A stretch of 64,000 nt of DNA from Paramecium pentaurelia (Eukaryota; Ciliophora; Oligohymenophorea; Peniculida; Parameciidae): contig CAJJDO010000005.1 in assembly GCA_905183005.1 (NCBI GenBank), positions 456,641 to 520,640 of the forward strand, written 5' to 3'. Positions within the stretch are counted from its first letter, which is position 1. Each line of letters begins with the position of its first letter. Made by a program: the position numbers and the translations under genes. Positions 25,951 through 39,900 of this stretch are shown here, piece after piece. A model generated the notes under the pieces. It did no database searches and was not told the DNA's origin. It worked only from the letters and a program-made list of their open reading frames with translations.

Positions 25951-26546
25951 ATGGATAAAAAGATATTAGAAAACATTGAATAACAATTAAAAAGATTACT
26001 TGAATAACTTAAAGATCTTGAGGAATATAAAAATGAATTAGATCCTGAAGAATATAAGTATATAACATCATATACATTATAGATAAATGAAAAATGACAC
26101 ATTATAAGAGTTGGAAATATTCTAAACTAAATTATAAGAAATAGAATAGGGTGATTTAACATTAAAGAATGCAATATAATAATAGCAAGAACAATTAAGA
26201 GCTGCAATAAAGAATTCTTTTAATGCTGAAGAAATCAAACATCTTATGTCATCATCATAAGGTACTTAAATAAGAGAAAAAATTAAGAAATTAGATTAAG
26301 ACCATACACTTTAAAGAATAAATTAAGCTTAATATGTGAAAGAAACTCTGAATTGTTTGAATTAATTACAAGATATTGGAATACCTGTAATTTATCAATT
26401 AATTACTTTAGTTTACTCAATAAGAAATTAATTTTATCAATTCTAATACAGGAAAAGATAACTTTGTAATTAAATAAGATAATGTCTAAGGAAAAACATT
26501 ACTTAAATCAGCAGAACAATAATTGGCAGCTAATAACATGAAATGA
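25951..26546 (+). CDS. LZIC: LZIC homologue, 181 aa
   Basis: The N-terminal leucine-zipper-like helix LEQLKDLEEYKNELDPEEYK followed by TLQEL matches the LZIC family (leucine zipper and ICAT-homologous domain), as do NAEEIKHLMSSSQGTQIREK and the C-terminal TGKDNF-I segment ending LAANNMK. In animals LZIC carries an ICAT-like domain; its role in a ciliate, which lacks the animal Wnt pathway, is not known. Introns of 25 and 25 nt; the first removes an in-frame TGA at about codon 48 and the second restores the C-terminal domain. Confidence 0.85.
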
Positions 26547-27219
26547 TATGTCATATTAAAAATAACATAATTTCCATTGAAATTAATTATTTATTATTCA
26601 TTTTACTAGCATTATAATCTTAGATTTCTAAATATGGAATATCATTTTTTTAATTTTAATATTATTACAATACCCTTTTAAAAATAAGTCTATACTATAA
26701 TAATAGAAATAAATATTTAATGTAATAATTTTACCAGTTTATTGAAGTTTCTACCTAAGTTCAACCTATTGTTTATTTTAATAATAAATTTTTAATTGAA
26801 TGTAAACAATTAAATTTAGTAATTGTTTATGTTCTTGGAATGCATATTTATTAGCTTATTATTATTTTTTTTTAAAATCAATTACTTATTGAAGTTCTAG
26901 ATAATAATATTTTTAATTAATAATTATTTGAATACAGATTTTAAATCAGAAAATATTGATATTTATTGGATACTAAAATTAAGTATTTTATTATTTGATG
27001 GTTATTTGAAATACAATTAATATATAAATATCAATAATTATTGAAAATATTATTAAATATATTTTAGAAGGGATGATATGATAACTAAATCTCGTATTTA
27101 GTTACACATATATTTGAGAATTGAATTATTTAAATTTATTTTATTACTAAATATTTAAGTATAATATTAATATTTGATACCTATTTTGTAGCCAAAAAAA
27201 GCAATTTAAAAAATAATAA
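26547..27219. other. Intergenic, AT-rich, with one hairpin
   Basis: About 670 bp without a supportable gene. Apart from the inverted repeat at 27082-27104, I see only AT-rich DNA. Confidence 0.6.
27082..27104. repeat. Perfect 9-bp inverted repeat with 5-nt loop
   Basis: TAACTAAAT, loop CTCGT, then ATTTAGTTA. It sits 115 bp before the helicase start codon. It could form a hairpin in RNA or be a palindromic protein-binding site; there is no T-run directly after it to suggest a terminator. Confidence 0.7.
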
Positions 27220-30200
27220 ATGTAAATGGATGAAGAAATGTTAGTAAAGAAGGAATCTTAGGTAGAGGATATAGTAAGGAAAAAAGTCAGAACTTAAAAT
27301 GATAATCTTGGTGATTATATTCCATTGTAATAAAAATAAGAGGTCTAGATATAACAACTATCCCATTTAAGGAAAAGAGTAATAAAACCATTGACAGAAA
27401 CAGAACGAAAAGCTTTACCTATTTATAATTTGAGCCATAAAATTCTAGAAGAAATGTAGAATAATTAAGTGATTGTAATTACAGGAGGTACAGGTTGTGG
27501 TAAATCAACTCAAGTACCTTAGATGATATTGAGACATCATACTAATACAGAATTTGAAACTCCAAGAACAGTTAATATTTTATGTACTTAACCAAGAAGA
27601 TTGGCTGCTAAATCATTAGCAAAAAGAGTAGCATCAGAATTAGATTGTCAATTAGGCACTCTTGTTGGTTATTAAGTTGGGATGGATTCCCAAATAAGTT
27701 CAAGATAAACTTAAATTTAATTTGTAACCACAGGAATATTTCTATAAAAATTAGTTCATGATAGAGAAGGAGTTTTTAGAGATTATAGTCACATTATTAT
27801 GGATGAAGTTCATGAAAGAGATATTGATATAGATTTTTGTTTAATCATTATCAAAAATCTATTGAAATATTTTAAAGACACTAAATTGATTCTAATGTCT
27901 GCAACTATTTGCAGTGATAAATTTGCAAATTATTTTTCAAAAAAATCAATTAATTTAGTTGATGATCTAACATATATACAAAGAGTAGATAGAAAATACA
28001 AATATGTAGATATGACATAAGAAAATGATGTAGAAATTGCAATAAAATTTGAAGGTGAAGAGGATCATGATATTGCCACATAATGGGGTTAATCTTGGAA
28101 AGATATGGATAGATAGGTTAAATTAACCTAAGAATAAAGAGAATTAGAATAAAAACAAAATGAATTAAGAGAAATAGGATAGCATTTCTTAGATGGAGAT
28201 GATGATGCACCTGCACCTATTATTAAAGTTCCTATGTCTTAAAAATATCCTATAGAAACTTATTATATGGAGGAAATTCATTCATATTTTAACGATGCTG
28301 ACACTGCAAAATTAGAACCTCATCAACCTTTAAGATTTCAAACTTCATTATACTTTTAAGATACTCCTAAAATTCAATAGGATAGTGTCTAAGCCATGTT
28401 ATAAATATTAGAATTCTTAGACTCTAATAAAATTAAAGATACTTAAGGTATGCAAGGAGCGGGTGCAGTATTAATTTTCCTTCCTGGATACTAAGAAATC
28501 ATGGATATAAGAGAAGAAATTTATCAAAAATTTGGTGAAGACAGATTCATTATCATTATATTACATAGTACTGTCACTATCCCTAAAGATTTTGATGATA
28601 TTCAAAAAAGAAAAAGAAGATTAATATTAAGTACTAATGTAGCTGAAAGTAGTATTACTGTTCCTGATTGTAAATTTGTTATTGATTTTTGCTTAACTAA
28701 AGAAATTATTTACAATCCTAAAAATTTAACCGAAAAATTAGCATTATAATACTGTTCTAAAGCATCTGCTGATTAAAGAAAGGGAAGAACTGGACGTTTA
28801 TTCCCAGGAACATGTTTTCGTTTAATACCTTAAAGTATTTTTAAATAAAAAATGACTTAATATTCTGTTTGTGAAATGTTAAGATGTCCCTTAGAAATTA
28901 TTATATTAAGACTAAAAAAATTATATCAATTATCTATGGATAATGAAAATAAAACTGAAAAATTAGAACTTAATACTATTATTGATTTAAAATAGGTTTT
29001 CAATGATCCAGGTCGCACCCTAAAAACTGCTATTGACCCTCCAAGTACTAAATAAATTGAAAATGCTATTTCAAATCTTTAAATGTTAGGAGCTCTATCT
29101 TATCCAAATGCTCAGAATTCCACTATCCATATAACAAGATTGGGATAAATGATGAGTGATATGCCAATTGATATCTTTTTAACTAGATTTATTATGTATT
29201 GTAATATAATTGGATGTGCTTATGAGGGTGTCACAATAGCAGCTATTTTAAGCTAAAGAAAAAATTACTTTTTACATCATTTTATGAGATCTTAAAAGTT
29301 GTTCTTTAATTCTTTATATCTATATGATAAAGGCAATGAAGATGATTTACTAATATAATTAAGAGTTTATTAAGAATGGGAAATTAAGTTTTTTAATATA
29401 CTTAAGTCTACAATTACTTAACATGAATTAAAGAGAGAATTAAAAAGATTTACAAATAGAAATATAGGACCTTTAGAAAAATTATATTGTGAATAGAGAT
29501 CGATTGATCCAAAGAACATGAGAGAAATATTAAATGTGAAATATGAATTATTTATGAGATTAGATTAATAATTTAAGAATGAACCTCTTGATTTAAGTAA
29601 TCCAGAAAATTAACTTAAAATTAAGAGTGCTTTTTGTGCTGCTTTTAAATAAAATACATTTAGATTAGCAAAAGATGAGAGATATGATAAAAAGATTAAA
29701 TATTTGAAAGATTAAGGTTTTGATTATACTCGTACAATAATGTTAGAGAGTGATAATATTAAATTTGATGGAGTTAATATTTAAAATAAAGAGTTGATAA
29801 AAGAGAAGATTGCTATGATAATGGAATAATTTTGTGATTTTCATTAATTAGATAGAAGTTAAAAAAGATTAGAAGATTAATTAAAAGATATATTAGCATA
29901 TCTTGATGAATAAGCTTAAGGAAGATAAGGATTACCAAAATTTCATTTTAGATCAGATTTGTAATTATTAACTGAAATAAAAGCAAAATCAAAATTTACT
30001 AAGAGTTGGGTTTAAAGTGTTATTCTATTAAATAATACTATAATAATAGAATTTAAAGAAGTGGAATTGTCAAAATTGAAATATGTTTTAAAAAGGCTTA
30101 TGCATGAATGTGAATTAATGAAAAGATAATAAAGTAGAAAATAACCATAAAAGATATTTTGGGAATAATTTACACTGAGTAACTAAGTGGATATTATTAA

Positions 30201-31663
30201 TTTTATAGAAATAACTTAATCTTTGATATTCTATGGATGTTATTGTAGATTGATTCATTAACATAAAGAAATTAATTGTGATCCTGATAGTATAAATTTT
30301 ATTTCTTTGGATTAAAATAAAATATTAGTTGCATATGAAGTTTAAGAGAAAGATTCAAATAAAAGAAATTCAACAAGACAAGTTATTTCAATAGATTAGA
30401 ACAAATATTTGTTATGGTCATAAATATTGGCTATGCTTTTTGGAGTATAGGTGAAACTCTATCATAATAATACAAAAACACATTTTATAAAAGCTAAAGT
30501 TGATGACAGAGACTATTAATTTGATTATTTTATTACAGAAGATGATTTGTAAACAATTAATTCAATAAGATAATAAATAAAATTATAAATATTAGAATAG
30601 AATTATACTGATAGTGGAATATGGTAAAAAATAAGATAATTAGATAAAGTAAGATAAAAGATATTATATACTTCTGATGAAAGATGGAAATAATTATTTG
30701 ATATTGAATTAAAAGATGAAATTCTATCATTTTAAGAATCAAGTGAAAATAAATAAAAAAGAAAGAGAATTTAACATTTTGAATTAGAAGAATAAAAGGC
30801 TGATAGTTTAGATTATATGAATCCTATATAAATTATAAGAACAGATTATGATTCTGAAATACCTAAATAATTTGATAATGAAGGTATTAAAATATATGTT
30901 CAAATACAATAATTATATTAGACATGGAAATAAAATATAGTCAATACAATAAAGAAATAAAATTTCTTTTTAAGAATGGGTAACACCACTCAGATTTGTT
31001 GTTTGGAATGCAATGATTATATGACTGTTGGTAAAACTATTGGATTATCATATATATCAGAAGATCCTGATATTAAAAAATAATTAGATAATGATGCTTT
31101 AGAATGGGCTAAGAGAATGGTTATGATTTTGGATGTAAGTTCATTTGGTGATTATTTCAATATATCAATGAAAGTTGATTAAATTAAAGAATTTCTTTCA
31201 GATCAAAGAATTTAAAGCATTTTTGAAAAACTCAAACTAATTTTTGAGCCTATTAATTATGTTTTCATAACCTGTAATTCTGGTAAACATATTATTGGTT
31301 TTTATCCTAAAATTAAATAATTTAAAGAAATAGTACAGATAGGAGATATTTAAAAATTTTATATAATAGATTAAAAATTGAAATTAGTTTATACTAGTAT
31401 GGAAGAAGAAAAATTTGTATTTAGAAAATTGACTATTGATGAGATCAAAAAGAAAGAAAACTAGGTAATTAATATATATTAATATTAAGGCTGTTTAATA
31501 AAGAAAATTATAAAATTTAAAGTTTACATGCAAATGTTGTTTTGTAGAATAAAGATATGATGAAAAGGGATATTTTGAAGGCAATGAATAAGCTTACAGT
31601 CAACATATTAAATAAGAAAGTCACAAAAAAGCTTTTGAGGAATTATAGTTTACGATTATATGA
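27220..31663 (+). CDS. DEAH/DExH RNA helicase with C-terminal zinc finger, 1472 aa
   Basis: ATP-dependent RNA helicase of the DEAH family. Motif I GGTGCGKST is at about residue 89, motif Ia TQPRRLAAKSLAKRV, motif II DEVH at 195, motif III SAT at 226, motif V STNVAESSIT at about 471, motif VI QRKGRTGR at about 518, followed by winged-helix and HA2 regions to about 800. A long acidic insert lies between motif III and the second RecA domain. The C-terminal 550 residues contain a beta-rich middle and end in a CxCC-x(n)-H-x(4)-H pattern (FTCKCCFVEQRY, HIKQESHKK) resembling a C2H2 finger. One 25-nt intron near the 3' end. The layout recalls TDRD9-like helicases, but I cannot show a Tudor domain, so the subfamily is open. 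Confidence 0.92.
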
Positions 31664-32427
31664 TACATTATAGTTTATAAAAACAGATTTTTAATTATCC
31701 TTATTTCCATTATTTTTAATATATATTGATAATAGGGAATGATTAATTACATCTAATAATTATAATAAACTGTTTAGAATATCTATATGATGATTTATTG
31801 AGAGATATTAATTGTGATTATTACTAATAGAAATATGTTTTGGATATTAATATATTATTTAATAAATAGAAGAAATTGATAAGTAAGTAATGAAAATTAT
31901 CATAATAAATAAAGAGGATTTAGAATGATACATAGAGAATTGGGAACATAAAGATAAATATTGGGAGTAAATAATTTAACAATAGAAAAGGTTTTATGCC
32001 AAACAAATTCATAAGAATTTTAATAAAGTAATTACAAAATAGTTTTCTATTTAATACGGCTCGAATGAATAAATATATTAACCAATAAGAGATGGATGAT
32101 ATTAATTTCTTTAAAGAGAATCCACTATTTTAGCTTTGGTAAAGATATCAAAATTAGAATTAATGAAATATTTTTTGATATTCTTTAAGGCGATGAACAC
32201 TAAATTATCACTATAGCTTTTTAAAGAATGAGCATAAATTCCAATTGAAGTTTTAAGATATATAGGATACATTTGCTTAGAAAAAATAATATTTGCCTTT
32301 AGATCACGAACAATTTTAATAGGCAATAAACGAGAATAAATAATTCAAATCAGAGTATAAACCTTAAATATTTGTTGATAATAATTAATTTATTATATTC
32401 AAAAGTTTATAATTATTTTTAACTGTC
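31664..32427. other. 760-bp region with no coherent gene; possible decayed coding sequence
   Basis: All three plus frames and one minus frame are open for 60-100 codons. One plus frame (about 31925-32380) has protein-like composition (NWEHKDKYWEQIIQQQKRFY) but is cut by TGA near 31934, 32098, 32228 and 32374, and no GT-AG introns of normal size remove them all. A minus frame (32009-32326) lacks an ATG at its start. It may be a relic of a duplicated gene, or simply AT-rich spacer. Confidence 0.4.
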
Positions 32428-33870
32428 ATGTCAGAGACATCGTTGGGTAATAAGAACAATAACTATGATTAACAATATTATGAACCTGAGTTAATGGAAT
32501 CCTCATAATTTTAATATGTATTATTAATAATATAGAAAGGAAAAACAACTTGAATAATAATAGAGATAGAATTAATAATTATCATCTTTTGTACCTCCTA
32601 ATCAATATTACAATGGTGATTACCTTTAGTAAGAAGAATAAAAACCATTAAATAGAACAAGTCCTTTTGTTTTTACAGCATAAAATATGCCAAAAGTAAA
32701 TTATATAAAAAATAACTAGATTAATTGTTTTAATCATTAGGGATAAACTTTTACAAATTTTTGCAAATGTAAAGAATGCATATTGCCCTTATGTCCAGAA
32801 TGTGTGAAAGAACATGTATATGAGCATTCACAATTTAATTCATATCCTAAACTTGAATGTTTGGAAAATATTTTAACAGATGTTCACCAAGAAGTCTGTT
32901 AATAAGGTATATTTAGATAGTATATATTAAGCTAATTAATTGGAATGTGCAAAATAAGATATTACAAAATCACAGACTTAAGCATAGTCATATACTTAAG
33001 AAACAGTATAGAAATTAAAGGAAGCTAAATAAAGAATATTATAAATAGTAGAATAGTATTTCCATTCATTAGAAATTGAATTGCATAACAGATAGTAAAA
33101 GAATTTGGATAATTTTAATCGTGATGGAAAATCATTAATCGAAATTTTATAAGCAAGATTGACCTCTCATTTAAATTTTTTAGATAAATTATAAAAACCA
33201 GATTGCATGTATTCTCTACTACCATATCTATTATCTACAACTAAAGAAGATAATTATTAATGTCTTTAAACAGCTTAATATTATTATTCCAGATTTAAAG
33301 AAGCATCATCAATTATAACCTTTGATTCAATAAAATCGTAATTTATTTATTAAATCAATTATTAGTTCATAACTTAGTTTATAAATTGCATAGATTGTTA
33401 ATGTGAATCATAAAGATTTACCAGAGTTTCTTGACATTCATAAGCTTGCATCTCCAGAAATAATTTAGAGCTAGGCTTTAACAGTAAAATCTCAGAATTG
33501 CTAAGTTTCTCAAATAAATTCATATTAAAATTCTAAAATTTAAGAAAGCATTTAAGTAAAGTAATAACATGAATCTTTAATTATTTAATAACAACCAGGA
33601 TTAGAACAATCTTATGGTTATCAATAAATATAAAAATTACCTCTGTAACAGGTTCCAAATTAGTAAATCCAGAATCCATTAATTTATAATGGAAACCTAT
33701 AATAAATTTATGGTCAATAATAGCCGTTCAAATAAACTTAATTGATTTAGTCCAATAAATATTAAGGTTATCCCTAAATGCTATAACCTTATCAATCAGT
33801 TTAATCTACTTATCCTAACTTGAATGCTTAGTATATAAATTAAGGATATACATCCTAAAGGTATTATTGA
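32428..33870 (+). CDS. B-box zinc finger protein, 455 aa
   Basis: Residues about 92-130 show a B-box type zinc finger: CFNHQGQTFTNFCKCKECIL then PLCPECVKEHVYEHSQF, with Cys/His in the expected order. A coiled-coil region follows (about 150-260, ETVQKLKEAKQRILQIVEQY), as in TRIM-like and other B-box/coiled-coil proteins, but no RING finger is found before it, so ubiquitin-ligase activity is not implied. The C-terminal 150 residues are Gln/Pro/Tyr-rich and low in complexity. Introns of 22, 25 and 28 nt; the first sits before the B-box and the third replaces a TGA-containing stretch. Start MSETSLGNKN. Confidence 0.82.
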
Positions 33871-33916
33871 AAAATTTTAATTATAAATATATTAAATTTT
33901 ATAAAAATTTATAAAA

Positions 33917-36900
33917 ATGTCAAAGCCTCCTTCTAAAAGCTCAAAATCTGAATCACAATAAAAAATTTCATAACCATCTATTGATTTTTCAAATCTTACT
34001 AAATTAAGTAGAGAAAATTCAACAAATAATATTAATAAGGGTTCAAATTCCACTCTTTAAAAACCTTAATAAAAGTCAACTTAGATTAGTAGAGTATCTT
34101 CAAGTTAGAATATTCCTGATCTATCTTCTAAGAGAATTGCAAGTAAAGAACCTTCACCAGCAAAAATAATAGAATAAACTATTATTAAAGGCACAAGTAA
34201 GATTACATAGAAGGTATCCTTTAAAAAGATAACTTCAAAAATAGATGATGGGAGGCCAAAAAACCCAAGTGATTTTAAGGTAAAATAAACTCTTATTAGT
34301 AATTAACCATAACATTTAAAACACGGATAATAAAAATAAATATCTCTTTTAAAGAAGGAGAATACTTTGTCAGGACATCGTTCAGGTGCTATAAACAAAT
34401 TAAGTAAATCAGTAAATAGCAATTCTTCAAGTCGTAAACCATCTCCATAAAATAAGGACATATTACCCACAAAATAAAAATAGTGTTCATCATCATAAGC
34501 TTAAATAGAATAATAATAAGTTAAAGAATAATTGTAATTGAATGATGGATAGTAATAAGCAATAATTAATGATCAATTAAAAACAAATGTGATACAATTA
34601 AAAGAAGAACATTAAGATAATTTAGATAATTAAGATAATTAAGATATTTAAGATAGTTAAGATAGTTAAGATAGTTAAGATAATTAAGATAGTTAAGATA
34701 TTTAAGATAATTAAGATAATTAGAATGAATAACCTGAATTATAATATTAAGAAGGAGTTCTAAATGAAAATATGTCAGAATAAGATTAAAATTAATTTGA
34801 TTAAATATAACATAATAGTAATGATTCAGATTAATAACATGATACTGAAAATGATGAGGATTAAAAAGATATTGTCTAATAAAATGAGATAGAAAAATAG
34901 TAATTAATATAAATAGATGATAAATAGTTAAGTAATGATGATCCAGAATTTGATTAAAATGATGATGGTAAGATATCAATTGAAGGTGATATAAATTAAA
35001 CAGATAATTTAGATATAGATTAAAATATGGATTCTAATAATTAAAAAGTTAAATCTCTTCCTTAAATTGATACTATATAAGTAGACTAATCTAATTAATA
35101 AAAAAAATTACCATCTGAAATTGGAGATTTAAAATAAATTCCAGATTAAATTGGTGATAGATTAAATACAATATAAGAAGATATGTAGAGTAATGATGCT
35201 TTGAGTCAAAGATAATTTAATGAAATGGTTGATGGAGAAACAGTTGAACCTATTCTAACAAACAGAACAGAAGATGCTAACCAAAAAAATAGTGTCAACT
35301 TTTTAAAGAAATAATCTTAGGATATATCAAGCACAAAATTTTTAGAAATTGATTTTTAAGAAGATTAATAATAAGGAAGCTAATCAGCTAGATTAGAAAA
35401 TATAAGATAAGAAAATAAATAAGAAAATATAATTGTGAAAGAGATTATCTCAATATCAATATCTTAACCAGTTGAAAATACTCAAGAAGAAGATGAAGAT
35501 TATGGCCTTGGAGATTTGGAATCTGAATTTGTTAAAAAAACATTAGATGATGATGATGAAGAACCTAGTCCAGATAATAAAATTCCAATAGATTAAGAAG
35601 ATGGATTTCAAGAAAATGAATTTAACAATTAAAAAAATGATTAAATTCTTATTGATCAAAATTTTAATGATGTTAATGAATCAACTAATTAGAAGTTAAA
35701 TGATAATGAAGATGAAATTAAAAATAAAATTCATATTTAATTTAATAAAAATTATGAAAACAATCAATTAGAATAAACTAAATTAAATTAAAATAATTAA
35801 GAATAAGAATAAGAATAAATTCAATTAGAAGATGTAGAATAAAATATTGGAACTTAAATTGAAAATCAAAATAATAATAATAATGATGATGACTAATATC
35901 CCAATAATACTGCAGAGGTAATATAAAAAGAGAATATTTAGAATTAAAAAAATATGATTTTAAGTGATAGTTAAAAAATAGAATAAGATAATGTTTAAGA
36001 AATACCAAATTAATCAATTAAAAGTAATATTGAAGATATCGATTATGATGATAATAATAATGAATAAATTATTGAGTAGCAGAATATTAAAGATACCAAA
36101 TAAATCCTTATTAATCAGGATATGGATTAGTAAATAGTAGAATAATAATTAAATTTATTTTAAGATAACTCTAACATTGAATAGGATAATTAGAATATAA
36201 ATAATCTAGTTGAAAAATAATCTAATTTAACTGAAGTAGTAAAATAAGATAATATAGTAAATGAAAATACCTTAATAAAATTAGAATAAAAAAAATTAGT
36301 AGAAGAAATAAATGATTAAAATTTAGAAATTTAAGTAGATACTAGATAAATAGTTTAAAATGTTTAAATATTAGATTCATCTTAGAATTCAATAATATAA
36401 ACTGATCAAATTGAAACTTAAGAATAGACATCACTTTTTAAAGAAAATAATATAGAAAATAAGGATTGTGAAGAAATTAAAAAATAAGATAATTATAGTC
36501 AAGAAGATAATTAATTATTATAAAAAGTAGAACAATCAGAATAATAGATAGATCAAATTATTCAAAATGATGAAGTTGATCAAAACTCTTTTAAATAATA
36601 GAAATATTCAGAAGTTATTGAAGAAAAGCTTAATGATCAATCTGAATCAAATAATGATGATAATAATATTGAAATAATTTAAACTCACAGAGAATTAAAT
36701 GATACATAAATAAAATTATAGACAGAAGTCTTCAATTAAGGTAAAGAACAAGAAAGATTTTCTAATAGTGATACTTTAAATATTGAAAAACAGGAAGATC
36801 ATTAAGATACTTAAGAAGATAATACAAACTAAGATTGTAATGAAATTAATTCAAAAAATATTTAAGTAATAATCAATCAGAAAAATAATATACATTATGA

Positions 36901-39900
36901 TAGAATAGAAAATAATGATGAAAATCAAGATAATTCAAGTTATAATGAAGATAATTAATTAAAGTAAGACAAATAGATAGGGGAAGAACAAAATATTTAA
37001 AAGGACAACATTTAAATTAATAATTAAAGAGATGAAAACCATGTTGCAGAAATTTAAGATAATTTTGGATAAGAATAATTCTTAATAGATCAAGGAAAAA
37101 AAGAACTACAGGAAGAAATACAGAATAAGGAAGTACAAATCAAATACGATATAACAGGACAAGATTAAGATGATATGAAAATTAATATACTTTCTTAAGA
37201 AAATTACAATAATATTTTACCATAAGAAGAAAATTCAAATATAAGTAATTAAAATCTAAATTAAGATGAGAATCTATTAGAAGATATTATTGTTGATGAG
37301 TAAACTGATTAATATAATGTAATCAAATAAGAAGATAAATTGTAATAAAAGCAATCTGACTAATAAGACCCAACAACAAATGTGAATTAAAATGATGATG
37401 AAAACTATCATAAAAATTTATTAGAGGAAATTCAAGATCAAATTGATTAGATCAAAAATGAATAACAAAATAATTAAGTAGATCAAAATTCAGAAAGTAT
37501 GTAAAATAATGATAAATAAGAATAAATATAAATAGATGTTCCTTAAAATGAATTTTAACCCATATAAGAATCTACTTTTGAGAATTAACCTTAATTACAA
37601 GAATAAGATAAAATTGAATCTAATCTTCATGTAGAAACTTATTAAAAATAAAATATTGAAGAAAAAAACAATTTTAATTTACCTAATCTTGACGTGACTG
37701 TTAATTTATTTTCTTAAAATTAACAAGGTACTCGAGATGATGATTTTAATACAAAAGATTTAAATTAAAAATAAATTAATGAATCACTATGTTTAAATGA
37801 GGAAAACTAACAAATTATTTAATAAGGATAAGATTAATAATAACAATAAAATTAACAAATAGAATTCTAAAGCTATAATAATTTTATATCTTAAAATACT
37901 ATTAGTGCAATTTTTTAAGAACCAAAATATAATGATTTAGGAAGTGTTCTGTTTGCTAAATAATAAAATATACATTTTTTAGAATAAAATTATGAGATAT
38001 CTAAAATTGATTTGGACTGTGAATAAGATTAAAAATATATCAAAATTGAAGTTGAAGAAAATCAAGTCGAAAAAAATTTAAATGAATTTAATAAAAATTC
38101 AGAATATATAAAGATAAATAAAATTTAACAAAACGATTAATATAATGAAAATTTAGAAGAAGTAAATGATGAGAAAAGTCTAGGAGAAAATCTTAATGAT
38201 TAGGATGAAAATCATTAAGATTAAAATCAAAATAACAAGGAGTTAGATCGAAATAAGTAAAGTGAAAATTATTTCTAGAAAGATGAAAATTCTTTAGACT
38301 AAAAAGAAAATCATCTAGAATAAAATGAAAATTAAAAAGATTAAAAAGAAAATCAATATGAGTTAGATGAAAACCATTTAGTTGATTAATAATAAGAATA
38401 AGATTATTTAAAATAAAGAGAAGATTTTTAAGAAAAATAAGTAGATAATTAAAATTAGAAAGTTGATTACTAAGATTTGAAAGATGAGATCTAAGAATAA
38501 AATGATGATATTTAGGAATAAATAGATGATATAAAAGAATAACAAAAAGATGATTTATAAGATTAGAAAGATGGTAATAAAGAATAAATTGATGATCATT
38601 AAGAATAGAAAATGGATAATTAAGATTAAAAAGATGATATTTAAGATGAGAAAGATGATAATTCAGAATAATTTGATAATATTTAAGAATAAAAAGATGG
38701 TAATTAAGAACAAAATGATGATATTTGCAAATTAAAAAATCATATTTAAGAATAAAATGATGATTATTAAGATTAGAAAGTTAATAATTAAGAATAAACA
38801 GATGACATTTAAGAATAAAAAGATGATATTTAAGAATAAAAAGATGATATTTAAGAAGATAATTAGGAATAAATAAAATATATTCAAGATTAAAAAGAAC
38901 ATAATTAAGTAAATTTTTAAGAATACAAAGATGATAATTAAGAAAATTATTAAGAATAAATTAATGATAGTTAAGAATAAAAAGAAGATCATTCAAAAGA
39001 AATTAAAGAAAAAAAGGAAGATAATTAAGATGATTGTTAAGAATATATAGATGATATTAAAAAAAAAAAAGATAATAGTTAAGTTAATAATTACGAATAA
39101 ATTGAAGATAATAAACAATATATAGGATATAATTAAGAATAAATAGAAGATTATTAAGAATAAAAAGAAGACAAATAGAAAAATTATTAATAATAAAAAA
39201 TAGATATTTTAGAATAATAAGATGATAATTAAGGAAAGTATCTAGAATATAAAGGAGATAATTAAAAATAAATAGGAAATAATTAAGAAGATTATTAAGA
39301 ATAAAAAGAAGATTAATAAGAATAATAAGAAGATAAATTGGAACATTATTAATAATATATAGAAGATAAATTAGAATAATAAGATGATAATAAAGAAAAG
39401 TATGAAGAATATATAGAAGATATTTAAGATTAAAAAGAACACAATTAAGTAGAATCTAATGAATAAATAGAAGATTAATAAGATTAAAATAATAATAATT
39501 AAGAAAATAATTATTCAGATTAAATAAAAGATAGTTAAGATTAAATAAAAGATATTTAAGAATAAACAGAGGTAATAAAAGAAAAAATAGAAGGTACTTA
39601 AGAATAAGTAAAAATTATTTAAGAATAAAAAGAAGGTAATTAAGAATAATAAGAAGATAATTAAGATTAGAAAGATGATTATTACTATTAAATAGAAAAT
39701 ATAACAGAAAAAAAAGATGATAATTAAGAAAAAGATTGTGATTAATAAATATAAGATAAAGATTTTTCATAATAAATATAAGATAATTAAGAATAAAAGG
39801 AGTAAATCTAAAATTATGATGAAACCAAAGAAGAGGATAAAAAATGTAGCAATAATGATGAAAATTTATAAAATGATTATGAAACTCGTAATGATTAGGA

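Noticed and set aside
31925..32400. Reading TGA as tryptophan to obtain a longer protein
   Set aside because: All confirmed genes in the window end at TGA, so local reassignment is not credible; relic or chance is simpler.
34566..34979. Minus-strand Tyr/Leu/Asn repeat frame
   Set aside because: Antisense image of the 9-bp repeats in the giant acidic Gln-rich gene.
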